A stretch of 64,000 nucleotides of DNA from Viscum album (Eukaryota; Streptophyta; Magnoliopsida; Santalales; Viscaceae): the NCBI GenBank assembly GCA_963277665.1, contig OY728120.1, positions 421,792,138-421,856,137 of the forward strand. Reading direction: 5' to 3'. The notes under the pieces are model-generated. The model had not been told where the DNA came from, did no database searches, and saw only the letters and a program-made list of their open reading frames with translations. Below are positions 38,175-49,630 of the stretch, piece after piece; the stretch's first letter is position 1; each line of letters begins with the position of its first letter. The position numbers and the translations under genes are program-made.

Positions 38175-40600
38175 AACTAAAACACATTGAATTTTTGTTT
38201 AAAATAATTTTGGCATCACTCATAGCAGTACTAAATTTTCAAATTCGTATAGCACATACTACTCCCTAGAGGATGATGATGAAATGAAAATGAAACTATT
38301 GAGGATCATTTAATGATCCCTAAACACATTGAACACTTACGTGAGTAAGTAATAGAAAATATCAAAGTGGAAAATCTGTATTAATCATTTATAGAATATG
38401 AACACATTAAAATGGTGGTTTTTCCTAATGAATATCAACATTAAAATTTATTTTGACTAAAATTACATTCAAAATTTATTTTTTATTATTATATTCTGAA
38501 TGAAATTATGAGGAAAAACTGGATATTAATGAAGATGTTTCACATGTAACAACGAAGGTGGAGAAGGTTCCATACTTCATCTTATACGCTCAATTATAGT
38601 TTTACCACATTGTGAAGGGGGTGGATCTATTTTACTCTTTAAAGTTAATTATCATCAATATGACCTAAAAAGTGGATTGTTGGAAAATAACCATGTGGTT
38701 GTTTCAGTCAAAGAATCCACAACAGCCATAAAACATAGGATAATAGCTAAAGTGACCCTTTGGAGGAAATACAAATCTAGTTATCAGTTAGTGGACCAAA
38801 CCAATTTTAATATTTACATGCTTTATAGATATTTTGATTTCAGTTAGATTCAATGAATTAGTCCTGTATTCATAACACTCCCAGTAATATTTTAGATATT
38901 AAATGGAATGATCCTTATGCTTTATTGATTAGCTATCTTTTTTAGGTTCATGACTGTACAAGTAGGCTAAAAATTTCCAAGAATGAAATATGAGTATCAT
39001 TTATTGTGAAAGGTATTTCAATTTAATTATTTATATTTAAAATTCTTAAAATTCTTATTCTAATAGGTTTTTCATTAAATTGAAATAGTATATCAAAACA
39101 TTAATTATTTATTTAATTGACTTATCTAGGAGACACGAGTTTATCAAGAAACCTTTGATTCTGTGTACTGGATTTAAATGGAAATGAACATAAAGGAGTA
39201 AAATGGATAATCTAATTGTTAAATAGAATTATGGTTATTTACGTGGTGACACATGATTTGAGGGAATTTTTAGATTCTTGTAAATTAAATTTCACAACCA
39301 TATTTTTCATTCCTTGAATTTATAAAATTTATGTGAATTGATTTGTTATTATTAATCACACACTGAGTAATTACCCAATAACATATTTCACATTCCACAA
39401 GGTATTTCAAAACCGTGTATGTTTTATTTATATTGATCATATTTCTGGAGTGATCTTTGGACATGACACCGCCCAGAACATGCATTAGATCTTCTCAAAG
39501 AAAAGAATATACAAATAAAAATTTATAATTTTAAAGGAATATTTTTATAAAACATTATATCATAAAAATCACATAATAATCAAACCTTATTCATCCCATA
39601 GAGAAATTTAATGTCCATTATAGGGAGTATACATCTGTCAATACTATATAATCCAATCTTGTACCACTCATTTTATTTTCATGATATATTAATGTTGATG
39701 TGTGAGGGTGAATGGTGTAATGGTGGAAGGTATGAAATACACTACACCAAAAATTATGGGAATTATATTTTGTCATTAATAAAAGGTATTTTTTTTATTC
39801 TATGTACTAAATTAATTTCCTATCCAGAAAAAAATAAAAAAATGAATGGGTTGTGCCTTGGAATAATAAAAGACCACCTTCACTAGACCAATGATTTTTA
39901 TCATATGAGGTTAGTTTGTTGATGTGAGGTTTATTCCATGTGTGAAATTCCAAATATAAAAATATAATTTAATATATTTATTTATTTATATAAGAAGATA
40001 TAAATTGAATAAGGTGAACATCGTTTGTTATGATTTCATTATTCATGACCATTATATTGAGTTTTGGAGATTTTAGAGTTGCTAATTTGAAGTGGATAAT
40101 TTCATTGCACATTAATTTTTAATATCATGTATTGAAATTAATAGATAGTCATCCACCATGAGAATTAATATACAAAATAATTTCCTACCAACCATAAGTT
40201 TCATAGTCATTTGAAATTTTAATTAACACCCTACTGATTTATATTACATTTTTCTATACAAAGTTGAGAAAGTAGTTCCATTAAAATCCTATGGATAAAG
40301 AGAATATATTTATGACATTATCATTACTCTACTTAAGGTGTATCCCAATTTACGAGTGAATGGTTCAAAAATTTAGGTAGATAATGTTTTGGAATATATA
40401 ATAATAATCAATTACATATATTGAATGAATGAAATAAGAGGTTATATCAATATTCATTGTGGAAATGTAAAATACATGAATTTATTGTTTTATTAATAAT
40501 GGTAAATTAAATTGAATGTTTTAGTAATTTTATCAATTTTATATGATATTTAATATTTTCAAATTTTATTTTCTTTAAATTGGATGAATGATAGCATTGG
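38175..40600 (+). pseudogene. Internal remnants of element D, with one unidentified reading frame
   Basis: Sequence resumes after element B. A frame without stops at about 38536-38847 (about 100 codons, no clear Met start) reads G-S-I-L-H-L-I-R-S-I-I-V-L-P-H-C, then V-N-Y-H-Q-Y-D-L-K-S-G-L-L-E-N-N-H and A-K-V-T-L-W-R-K-Y-K. It looks like real protein, but I do not recognise the family. The rest of the interval is AT-rich with no motif I can name; an open frame at 39611-39886 is unsupported. Confidence 0.35.
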
Positions 40601-40619
40601 TACATTCTAGTTTTTAATG

Positions 40620-42300
40620 TGAGGATTTTATGCTCTAGGAAAACCATGTTTTATGAGTGGGGGAATTGAGAGAGCTAATATTTTCATCATTATTATGTGA
40701 ATTAAATTATTTTATCCTTATAAATATATCAAGTTTTGTTTATTTTTATCAATATTGGATTTATATCATGTTTCAGACTAAAATGTGAAAATTAAATAAT
40801 TTGTGAATTTTAAAAAAACATTATTCACCATGGTATTTTGTGAATAACTTTTAAATTGTTATAAATATTAGACTAAATGTTTTTTAGGATTACATGGATT
40901 ATTGTAACAAAATTATCATTTTTGATAAAGTGATTATGTGAAAAACTATAGACCTGACCAAATAAATAATGCTGACAAACTGTTTGGGCAGATAGGGTGG
41001 GTCCCTCCTTTGGAAATGAGACATACATCGTGTCAACCACCTCTAATTAAGGTAATTCTTGTTTGATAAGTTAGAGGACTCCTATAAGAGTTTACAAATT
41101 AAATTTTTTGGATTTATGTACTCATTAAATAGTATATTATTTAATCATCTATGATGAAGGATTTTGGGGCATTCATCTAGAAGAAAATCATAGAGATAAT
41201 TGGATATGAATTCTTATATATGTGGAGTATGGAGATGAAATTTGGTGGATGAATGGAAAAGTTATTTTGATACAAATTTCATGAATAAAATTATTTATTA
41301 TCATAAAAACAATTGGTTTCCATATGCAGATCATTTACGGGTAGATTATAGACCTGAAATTTTGACCGTTGATGAATGATTATGTCCTAAAACACATTGA
41401 TGGTCATTTATGAAACCCCAATTCCAATTTTGTTACTATAAATAAGTTTATTGTGTATTTAAATAAATATCAACCCAAAAGGAAATTTTTGAATGATGTC
41501 CATGCTTTTGCAATTTAATTTAATTTTATATTTTTTTTATTTTCCCATGTAATAAGCATTCATATCTTAATTAAATAATTTCCATTTATTCTTACATCAC
41601 TCTTTATATTCCAACCCTAATATAATTTCCTCTATTCAATATTTCCCTCACGACATGTTTCCAATTTTCAAGGGAATGTATCTAACCAGTAGCTTGGCCT
41701 TCTGTGTGGGTTCACATTGCCCTTTATTATTTTTCATTAATTCAAAATGTTTGAAATAAACTTGGGGTGGAACGGAAAATATTGAATGGATGTGGCGATC
41801 AACCACCATTAAATTATTTTTAAATACATTAAATATAATTGATTAAATACTTTTTCCTCACCGATATCTATAATTCCTTTCATAAGGTGGATTTGGGGTT
41901 TCCTGAAGGGATGAAACAAAATACAGAGGATTTGAGATTTTTTAGGAATTTCATTAATGATTTATCATAAAATGAATTATTTTTCATCAAATGAATTACC
42001 AAATGTAATTTAAACAAAAAATAAATAATGAATGAACTCATGTTATCTGATCCTTTTTCAAGGACTTTCTACTCTAACACAATTATAGCTTCATATGCAC
42101 CTATATTTTGGATAGTTCATTTCAACATTTCATTTAAATTTCATATTTTCTAAACACTGAAAATTTGAATTGTTTTTATATGTGAATTAAATTTTATTAT
42201 GAATATTAGAATTAGTGATTGAACAAACTGCAACACTTTTCAAGTGAGACAACCCTAGTTATTCTCAGTGCAGTATTTAGAAAATTAAATTTCTTTTATT
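40620..42300 (+). repeat. Repeat D, right copy (probable LTR)
   Basis: Partner of 25400-27370. It shares the TATAAATA box at 41437, GGTCATTTATGAAAC at 41402 and the TTGGGGTTTCCTGAAGGGATG block at 41893. Similarity fades after about 42300 in AAATTAAATTTC, which also occurs at 27338 in the left copy. Confidence 0.6.
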
Positions 42301-43015
42301 ATGACATACGATATGATTTCATCAAATGAAATTCATATATCTAGCTCATACATGCGGTGAGGGTGATAATTCTAATGATTTTCAAGACATAGGCTAAAAT
42401 ATAATTTTTTATATAAATGAAATAATATACATGGTTTAAAATTTATGGATACATTTAGGATGAGATTGTGGGATGTTACATTATATCCAATGTGGAATGA
42501 ATCAAGCATCACATAATTAATGAATATGGAATGTTTAGGTATATGTCTCATACTAGTGTCTTCTAATTGGAATGTATTAATACAAGATTCATTTATATGT
42601 CATAATGGGGGTGGAACCATGCATATTAACATCATACTATAAGTATTGAATAGATATAATCACAGTTTTTTTATGAGAACCAATCCAAAATCCTAAATCC
42701 TATATGAACCATGAACAACGTATAAAACAATGGGGTATGTGGGAAAGGTAGTGTCTTAAGGGAGTTTCAATGAGATAAAAGGGTTGGGGTAAAAATGATG
42801 CATTACCCACTATGAAATCCCCATATAATTATATTAATGGTATTCCATGATAGTATGTGGTCGATTCAACCTAACAACATCAAAAAATAAAATAAAATAC
42901 AATAATGAGAGTTTTAAGACTCATCAAGGGAAAATGGGTGTATATAACGATAAATTATACCTTAAAATATAATAATAATTTAAAATCCCCTAACAATCAT
43001 AATAATAATTATTTA
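42301..43015. other. AT-rich spacer
   Basis: No coding motif, terminal repeat or promoter was recognised between repeat D and block X1. Confidence 0.3.
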
Positions 43016-43995
43016 ATAATTTTTTTATAAATTTATTCTTAGAAATGTATTAATAAAAAACTATTATAAATATTTTGTATAATCAAAATATGTTTATAAT
43101 ATAAAAATATTACTTTGTATTTCAAATAGTACTTTTATAAATATATATATATATAGTTATTTGATTAGTTTTTTAAATAGATTAGGACTTTAAAAAGATG
43201 TTTTAAAATAAAAGAATATGTGATATAAATGTAAATACATTCGTGTTTAATATTATTATATTTGAATTATAAATATGATTAAAATATTTTCTTAATATGA
43301 ATTTATGGAATTTTGAATTTGGATATACATGATGATATACTAAATAAAGAAAATATTATAAAAATTAAATTATATATTTTTTAATTAAGAAAATATTTAA
43401 AATATAATTTTAAAAAATATGTTTCATTTTTTTAAATTTATAAATAATTAATTAAATATTATGAGTATGATTAAATAAATGATGATATAATTATAAATGA
43501 ATTGAGGTATATATATATATATTATTTTAAATATTTATTGAAATGAATTATATGACAAAAATTAGTAATATAAAAGTATTATATGTTTATTTTTATTATA
43601 ACTATATATATATATATATATATTATTTTTAGAAAACAAAATATGAATATTATTAAAATAGAAAATATAAAACCAAATAAGAATTGAAAAATATGTATGA
43701 TTTTTTAGGATAAATGTGACCATATGATGGCGTTTTGAGTTTTGGGAGGGTTCAACCATAGAGACGCCGAGAAATATTTGGTGCAGAGGAATGAACCCAA
43801 GCATGTAAGAGTGTTTTAGATTTTTTAGTATTAGGTTGCTGAAAAGGATACTAATAAAGGTTTTGCCTCCGGTGAGGATTTGAATCAAGACAAGGGAGTT
43901 CTCTTTGGTGTTGGGGGAGTTAACGTGAATATTGAATTTGATAAGGGTTTCACTATAAAGGTATTTTGATCAAAGGGAGTGTTTGTATTTTTTTA
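43016..43995 (+). repeat. Block X1, upstream flank of the MULE-PMD unit
   Basis: Matches about 55640-56580 (X2) in the same orientation at an offset of about 12.6 kb. Landmarks: TTTTAAAATAAAAGAATATG (43201) against TTTTAAAATAACAGAATATT (55822); GGGAGGGTTCAA (43744 against 56364); GGTGAGG (43871 against 56482). The last 300 bp are less AT-rich. A (TA)n run lies at 43606-43622. The 108-codon minus-strand frame over 43562-43888 is low complexity and rejected. Confidence 0.65.
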
Positions 43996-44049
43996 TTCAT
44001 TTTTTTAAAAAAATCTCAAAAATTGGTAGGTTAAATTTTTTAAGAAAAT

Positions 44050-44170
44050 ATGCTACAAAGGTAGCATTGCCGATGTCACCTTCATGTTAGTGTGCAAAGT
44101 CAGCATCTGCGATGCCACTTTTGCTCCCCCATGCCACATTTGGCCCGGATCGATGACATGGTAATGATGT
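44050..44170. repeat. Imperfect GCCGATG-type repeats upstream of the MULE promoter
   Basis: GCATTGCCGATGTCACCTT and GCATCTGCGATGCCACTTT follow one another, then a related CATGCCACATTTGG. A similar CCCCGATGCCGCATTTGT lies at 53097-53114, just beyond the 177-bp array. The elements therefore bracket the coding core. Confidence 0.5.
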
Positions 44171-44204
44171 TCAGGGGGATTCCACCTTGGCCTAAACTCT
44201 CTAT

Positions 44205-44330
44205 AAATGGGAGTGCCCTCCCCACTCTCCTCAATTGATCCTTTCCATCATCTCTCCTAAACTCTCTCCATCTCTCTCTAAAAAATTCATTTGTTATGTG
44301 GGTTTTTTAAGTAGCTTCATTTAGAGGTAT
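44205..44330 (+). promoter_or_regulatory. Probable core promoter of the MULE-PMD unit
   Basis: CTCTATAAATGGG (TATA at 44212-44218) is followed 20-80 bp later by a long CT-rich stretch (CCCTCCCCACTCTCCTC, then repeated CTCTCC). A TATA box with a downstream pyrimidine-rich leader is typical of plant pol II core promoters. It points toward the transposase, whose first frame begins 1.1 kb downstream, so a 5' intron is likely. Confidence 0.55.
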
Positions 44331-45403
44331 GTTTCTTTATTTAATTTAATGTTTTTATTTAGTTGATTTAATTCTTTTTAGTTTAAAATATTTAATTTTT
44401 TATGTAGTTTAGGTATTTTATAATAATTTTTTATTTAGTTTCTGTAATTAGTTATATATAATTTGAAATATTTATTGTTAGTAGTATAGATTAAGTATAG
44501 ATTATCTTAGTATTATGTATTTTTAAATGTTGGAAGCTTAATGATTATGTGGTTATCTAAGCAATTAAATTCATTTATTCAAAAAAAAACATGTGGATAT
44601 GGATCTAGAACAGAGGTGCATAGGGGTAAAAACTAAAAACACCAATTTGAGATAAAATCAAAATGGAATTGGTGCACGATAAGAGGCCTTGTTGTATCCT
44701 AGCTTGACACTCCCAGGGGATATGCATAAGTTGATTTATATTTTCATTATTAGCTAATAAAATATATTTGAAAAAAAAAATCAGTATATTTATAAATGAT
44801 AAAATGATAAATATGATGTTATATAATGAAATAAGGACAAAAGAATTAACCAATTACAATTATTATTAGTTAATTTTAATTAACTAATAAATATAATATT
44901 GATAATTATTAAAGAATCTATAATTAAAGAATAACTTAATAATTATTAAATAGTGATTAAAGAATGATAGATGAGTTTAAAAATGTTTTAAGAAAATCAG
45001 TTTAAAATGAAAATTATAAATATTTAAATTGAAATAGGGAAGAAAATGTTTTAAAATGTAAAGATTATATAGTTTAGAAATAATAGTTATTATTAGACAT
45101 TATTAATAATAAAATAATTAATAAATAACATAGGATTAAGACATCGATCCATATAATGATTACCTAATGATACTAATGAACATATAAAGTGAAATGAGAA
45201 AGAACAAACTCATTAAATAAAGTGGCGCCAAAAAATTACATTCTAATAAATATCATATGGTCAGACATCAGTAGAATATTTGAGGGTATAGAAAGGCACC
45301 AAAAAATTACATTATAATAAATATCATATGGCCAAACATCAATGATAATATTTGTCACAGTATTATAATTTGGATGAAAGAATAATTTTTAACATAGCGA
45401 GTC
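44331..45403 (+). other. AT-rich leader or intron upstream of the MULE transposase, with a 71-bp duplication
   Basis: No coding motif. Two copies of a segment starting GGCGCCAAAAAATTACATT and GGCACCAAAAAATTACATT lie at 45224 and 45295, 71 bp apart, just before the first transposase frame. Confidence 0.5.
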
Positions 45404-48000
45404 ATGTTTTCTTATGTGTACTGCTTTGGGGAGGTTATTCAAATTGAACAAAGAGCTTCTTACAGTACACAAACAATTATGGTGGATAGTATAGCTGATT
45501 GTGTACCCATAAATAAACTTCAAGAGAGAATTTGTGGTTCCATAAATCTAGGACCTAATCAAGAGATCATGTTTATGAGCTATAGAAATTTACAATTTTT
45601 GACAACACTATGGAATCTAGCTTGTCCATTGGTTACTAATGCATAGTGGGTCCAAGAAATTAATTTATTTTCTCAATGTTTTGATGGTACTATGTTGGAT
45701 TTATACGTTTATGATGCCACTGTACTACAACAATGTAGATTTTTAGGAATATTTTGAATTACAAGAGTGGTTGATGACAGTCCACCGTGTGAAATTGAGT
45801 CTATTCCAAATGATGCAGCAGAATATGAAAACCAAGATGATCTCCCAGATATACATGTAAATATGACATCTGATGAGGTGTTTCATGATGCCAGATCAGA
45901 TTTTGAAAATAGTGTTGATGAGGATTTACCAACGGAATATATTGAAGGGGTTTGGATAAATGAATTAGTTGTACATCAACCTCGGCCTACAATAAATCAT
46001 CCACCACTCTTTTAATCTTGGTCAGAAGAAATGAAACATGTGCCTACATTAAAGAATACTTTTGTCACACCAGAAACTGAGTTCTATAGAATTTTACCTG
46101 ATAGGTTTAGTGAGGTGGAGAAAACCTTATATTTCAAAAGGAATTTTCCAAGTAAAGATGCCTTAAAAAGCATGATAAAGAGATTTCATATTGAGAGTCA
46201 CTTCAACTATGTAGTTTACAAATCATGTTTTAGTAAATATGTTATATGGTGTGAGATGTATGGAGATTAAGGAGATTCTGTAAATTTCATTTGGAGGTTG
46301 GATAATCTCGAGGATTGCGGCGGCTCATACTTGTGTTTATCCAAGACTCAAACAAGATCATGCCTTATTGGATACAGAATTTGTTTCATCTATAGTTGTT
46401 GATACGATTAGAAAATTTCAAGATGTTCCAATATACCTTGTTCAAGAGAGGATTCAACATAAATTTGGTTATAATGTTTCCTATAATAAGTCTTAGATGG
46501 CGAAACAGAAGCAAATTATGAAGGTCTATAGTGATTTTGATGACTCATATTGGGTGTTACCGCAATTGATATCCTTACCAAGGCATCATAACCATGTTTT
46601 ATTCAATATAGATATGAACGAACTTGTGTCTCACGATAACCAACATGATCCATCTTGAGTTCAATTTCAACGGTTGTTCTGGGCATTTCATCCATGTATC
46701 TCTGCATTTCGTTTCTGCCAACAGTCTATTTAGATTGATGAAACATTTTTTATGGAAAATAAAATGGAATATTGTTGATTGCGGCAACCCAAGATGGAAA
46801 CCGTTCACCTATTCTTCTTAGCTTTCTCATTGTATTGAAAAAAATCTATGAATCATGGTGCTGGTTTCTGGCTTGTATCAGCAACAATTTCATAAAAAAA
46901 ATTGGGTGTTTGTTTGGTATCTGATCGCCATCGAGAAATTAATGAAATAATCAATGCAGATCCTGATACAATGAGATACCCAAATTCACATCATCAGTTT
47001 TGTATTAGACACATTTCTAGAAATGTGCATAAAATTTCCACAATGAACCATTGAAAAACGTAATCACGAGGCATGGTACGCATTGTATTTATTATTTATT
47101 ACTATTTCAACATAATAATAAAATCAATTTATGTGAAATATCATATATTAACTGTAGCATATGAGTTGGCCCAACGGTGTTCTGAGGAATGTTTTCAAAA
47201 AATCCTCCATACTAATCAAGATGTTTATGATTATATGATGTGGATTCTAAAAGAGAAATGGACATTGGAATATGATGGGGAGAAGAGGTACATACACATG
47301 ATGACAAAAAATTGAGTCCATCAATGGTATCTTCAAAGGGCTTTTCATGCTACCTCTAACTACCTTAGTTCAGAAGACACTATATAAATAAGTGAAGTAC
47401 ATTGTGGATGGGAAAAAACTATCATCAGATGGAATACAATGGGGGATATGATATGGAAGACACATTCAACGATAGGTTGAAAAGAATATTGAATAAGCTT
47501 CTGGTTATCACTTCTATCTCTTTCGAATAGAAGACTCCTGATTGGAAGTTCAAGAGAATTTAGACCCCATCACAAAATGCATTAGTGAAAAAATGGTGGT
47601 ATTACTAGAAACAAGGCAATGTCAATGTGGAAACTTTCATTCCTTACGGTTTCCATGTACACATGCCATCGCTACATGTGCCTCTATAAACATATCATGG
47701 GAAGCATTTTTTTGATCCAGTGTACCGGATGGATACGATTTATAACTTCTAGGATGCACCATGGACACCTAGTGGAGATTATTGTTATTTTTCAAAGAAT
47801 GAAGGCCATCCGATTATGATACCTAACATGAATTGGTAATGTCCTCATGGCAGACCGAAGGCCAGTAGGATGAGTAATGAAACGGACTAGCCTTAAGAAC
47901 CTGGACAGAGATTTTGATGCACGGTATGTCATAAAGAAGGTAATAACCAGAAAATATTCCCTACAGTTGTTTGGTCGAGTTCACATTCTCATCCAGAATG
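45404..48000 (+). pseudogene. Broken MULE (MuDR-type) transposase
   Basis: MULE transposases cut and paste Mutator-like DNA transposons in the nucleus. Parts in order: an N-terminal region (45404-45646, then an acidic linker at 45767-46015); a MuDR DNA-binding domain (46031-46270, with N-F-P-S-K-D-A-L-K-S-M-I-K-R-F); then H-T-C-V-Y-P-R-L-K-Q-D-H (46326) and N-V-S-Y-N-K-S. In the catalytic domain, I-D-E-T-F carries the first Asp at 46733 and V-S-D-R-H the second at 46919, followed by C-I-R-H at 47001 and I-E-S-I-N-G-I-F-K-G at 47311. A SWIM zinc finger follows (C-Q-C at 47620, C-T-H at 47656), then a Zn-knuckle (C-T-V-C-H at 47918) whose last Cys is lost. Several frameshifts and stops. The segment 47070-47160 looks like a small intron. 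Confidence 0.92.
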
Positions 48001-48029
48001 ATGTATTATCTCCATTGTGACATTCCCAC

Positions 48030-49575
48030 ACTTTAAACAAAATGTTGTTATCACTTCTTTTTCCTCATTTTTCTAAACCCCAAAACATCTTCCCTTTTCC
48101 ATGGTTTATTGTTAAATTATGTAGCATATTTTAGTAAACTATTATATAACAAAATTATAGTATCATAATTATTATCATATGTTATTTAATATATACAGTT
48201 AGATAAATTCCAAAAACATCATTACTAATTGACATGGTTTATATTAATCCAATCCATAAGTAGATAACCATAAAGCTCCTCCAAAATATTTCTAACCCAA
48301 TTCAAGGCCCAATATTTTAGACAATAGAACTTATTTAATAATAACATTATTTCTTTCAAGAAATAGCATTAAATCTGATATAATAGTATGTATTTAATAA
48401 ATCCATAAGCAGAACACTTAACCCGTATTGTAATGTAAATGTTATTAACCCACAGACATGATTCCTAGCCATTAATATTAAATTTTGAAACCGTAAAGCA
48501 TCCAACCAAAACCCCAACCCAAAAACTTCTTCACATTTCCTTGTATTTTGGTTAAATTATGAATGATACTTTGGAAAACTATTATATAATTAAATTATAG
48601 TATCATAATGATTAGCATATGTTATTCAACACATACAATTAGATGAATTTCAAAAACATTTTTACTAATTGACATGGTTTATATTAATCCAACCCATAAG
48701 TAGTTAATCATAATACCCCTCCAAAATATTTCTAACCAAATTCAATAGACAATATTTTAGATAATAGAACATATTTCATAATAATATTCTTACATTCAAG
48801 AAATAAATTTAAATTTGAGATAATAGAATTTATTTCATAAATCCACAAGTAGAACACTTAACCCATGTTGCAATGTAACTGTTATTAACCCATAAACATG
48901 TTTCCTAAACCTTAATTTTAAAATTTGATACCCTAAACCCTCCAACATAATCCACAACCCAAAAACATCTTCTCATTTCCATGGTTTTTTGTTAAATTAT
49001 GTTGGATATTTTTGTAAACTATTCTGTAATGAAATTGTAGTATCATAATGATTAGCATAATTTATTCAATACATACAATTTGAGAAATTCAAAAAAACAT
49101 CATTAATAATTGACACGATTTATATTAATCCAATCCATAAGTAGTTAGTAATAAACCTCCTCCAAAATATGTCTAACCAAATTCCAGACCCAAAATTTTA
49201 GATAATAGAACTTATTTTTAATAATATTCTAGCTTTCCAGAAATAACATTAAATCTGAGATAATAGAATTAATTTCATATATACAAAAGCAGAACACTTA
49301 ACCCATTTTGTAATGTAAATTTAATTAACCCAGAAACATGTTTCCTAAATATTAATATTAAAATTTGAAACCTTAAACCCTCCAACATAATACCCAACCT
49401 AAAAACATCTTCCCTTTTCCAGGTTTTTTGGTTAAATTATGTAGGATATTTTAGTAAACTATTATATAATAAAATTATGTTATCATAATGATATGCATAT
49501 GTTATTCCATACATACAATTAGATAAATTCCAAAAACATAATTAATAATTGACACGATTTATATTAATCAAATCC
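48030..49575 (+). repeat. 440-bp tandem repeat, about 3.5 copies
   Basis: The marker CATCTTCCCTTTTCC and its variants occur at 48086, 48526, 48966 and 49406, exactly 440 bp apart each time. Each unit continues with GGTTAAATTATG, TTAGTAAACTATT and AATTGACA. The last copy stops after about 170 bp, in AATCCATAAC. The array fills the gap between transposase and PMD gene and shows no coding motif. Confidence 0.9.
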
Positions 49576-49630
49576 ATAACATTATATTTATATTTTACCC
49601 TTACAACTCATTTGATTTGTTTATTTATAG

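Noticed and set aside
43562..43888. Minus-strand open frame of 108 codons
   Set aside because: Its C-terminal part is translated (TA)n and AT-rich low-complexity sequence within block X1, and I see no comparable protein in X2.
48030..49575. 440-bp array considered as a CRISPR-like or coding repeat
   Set aside because: Units are long, AT-rich and contiguous without spacers, and show no open frame or protein motif.
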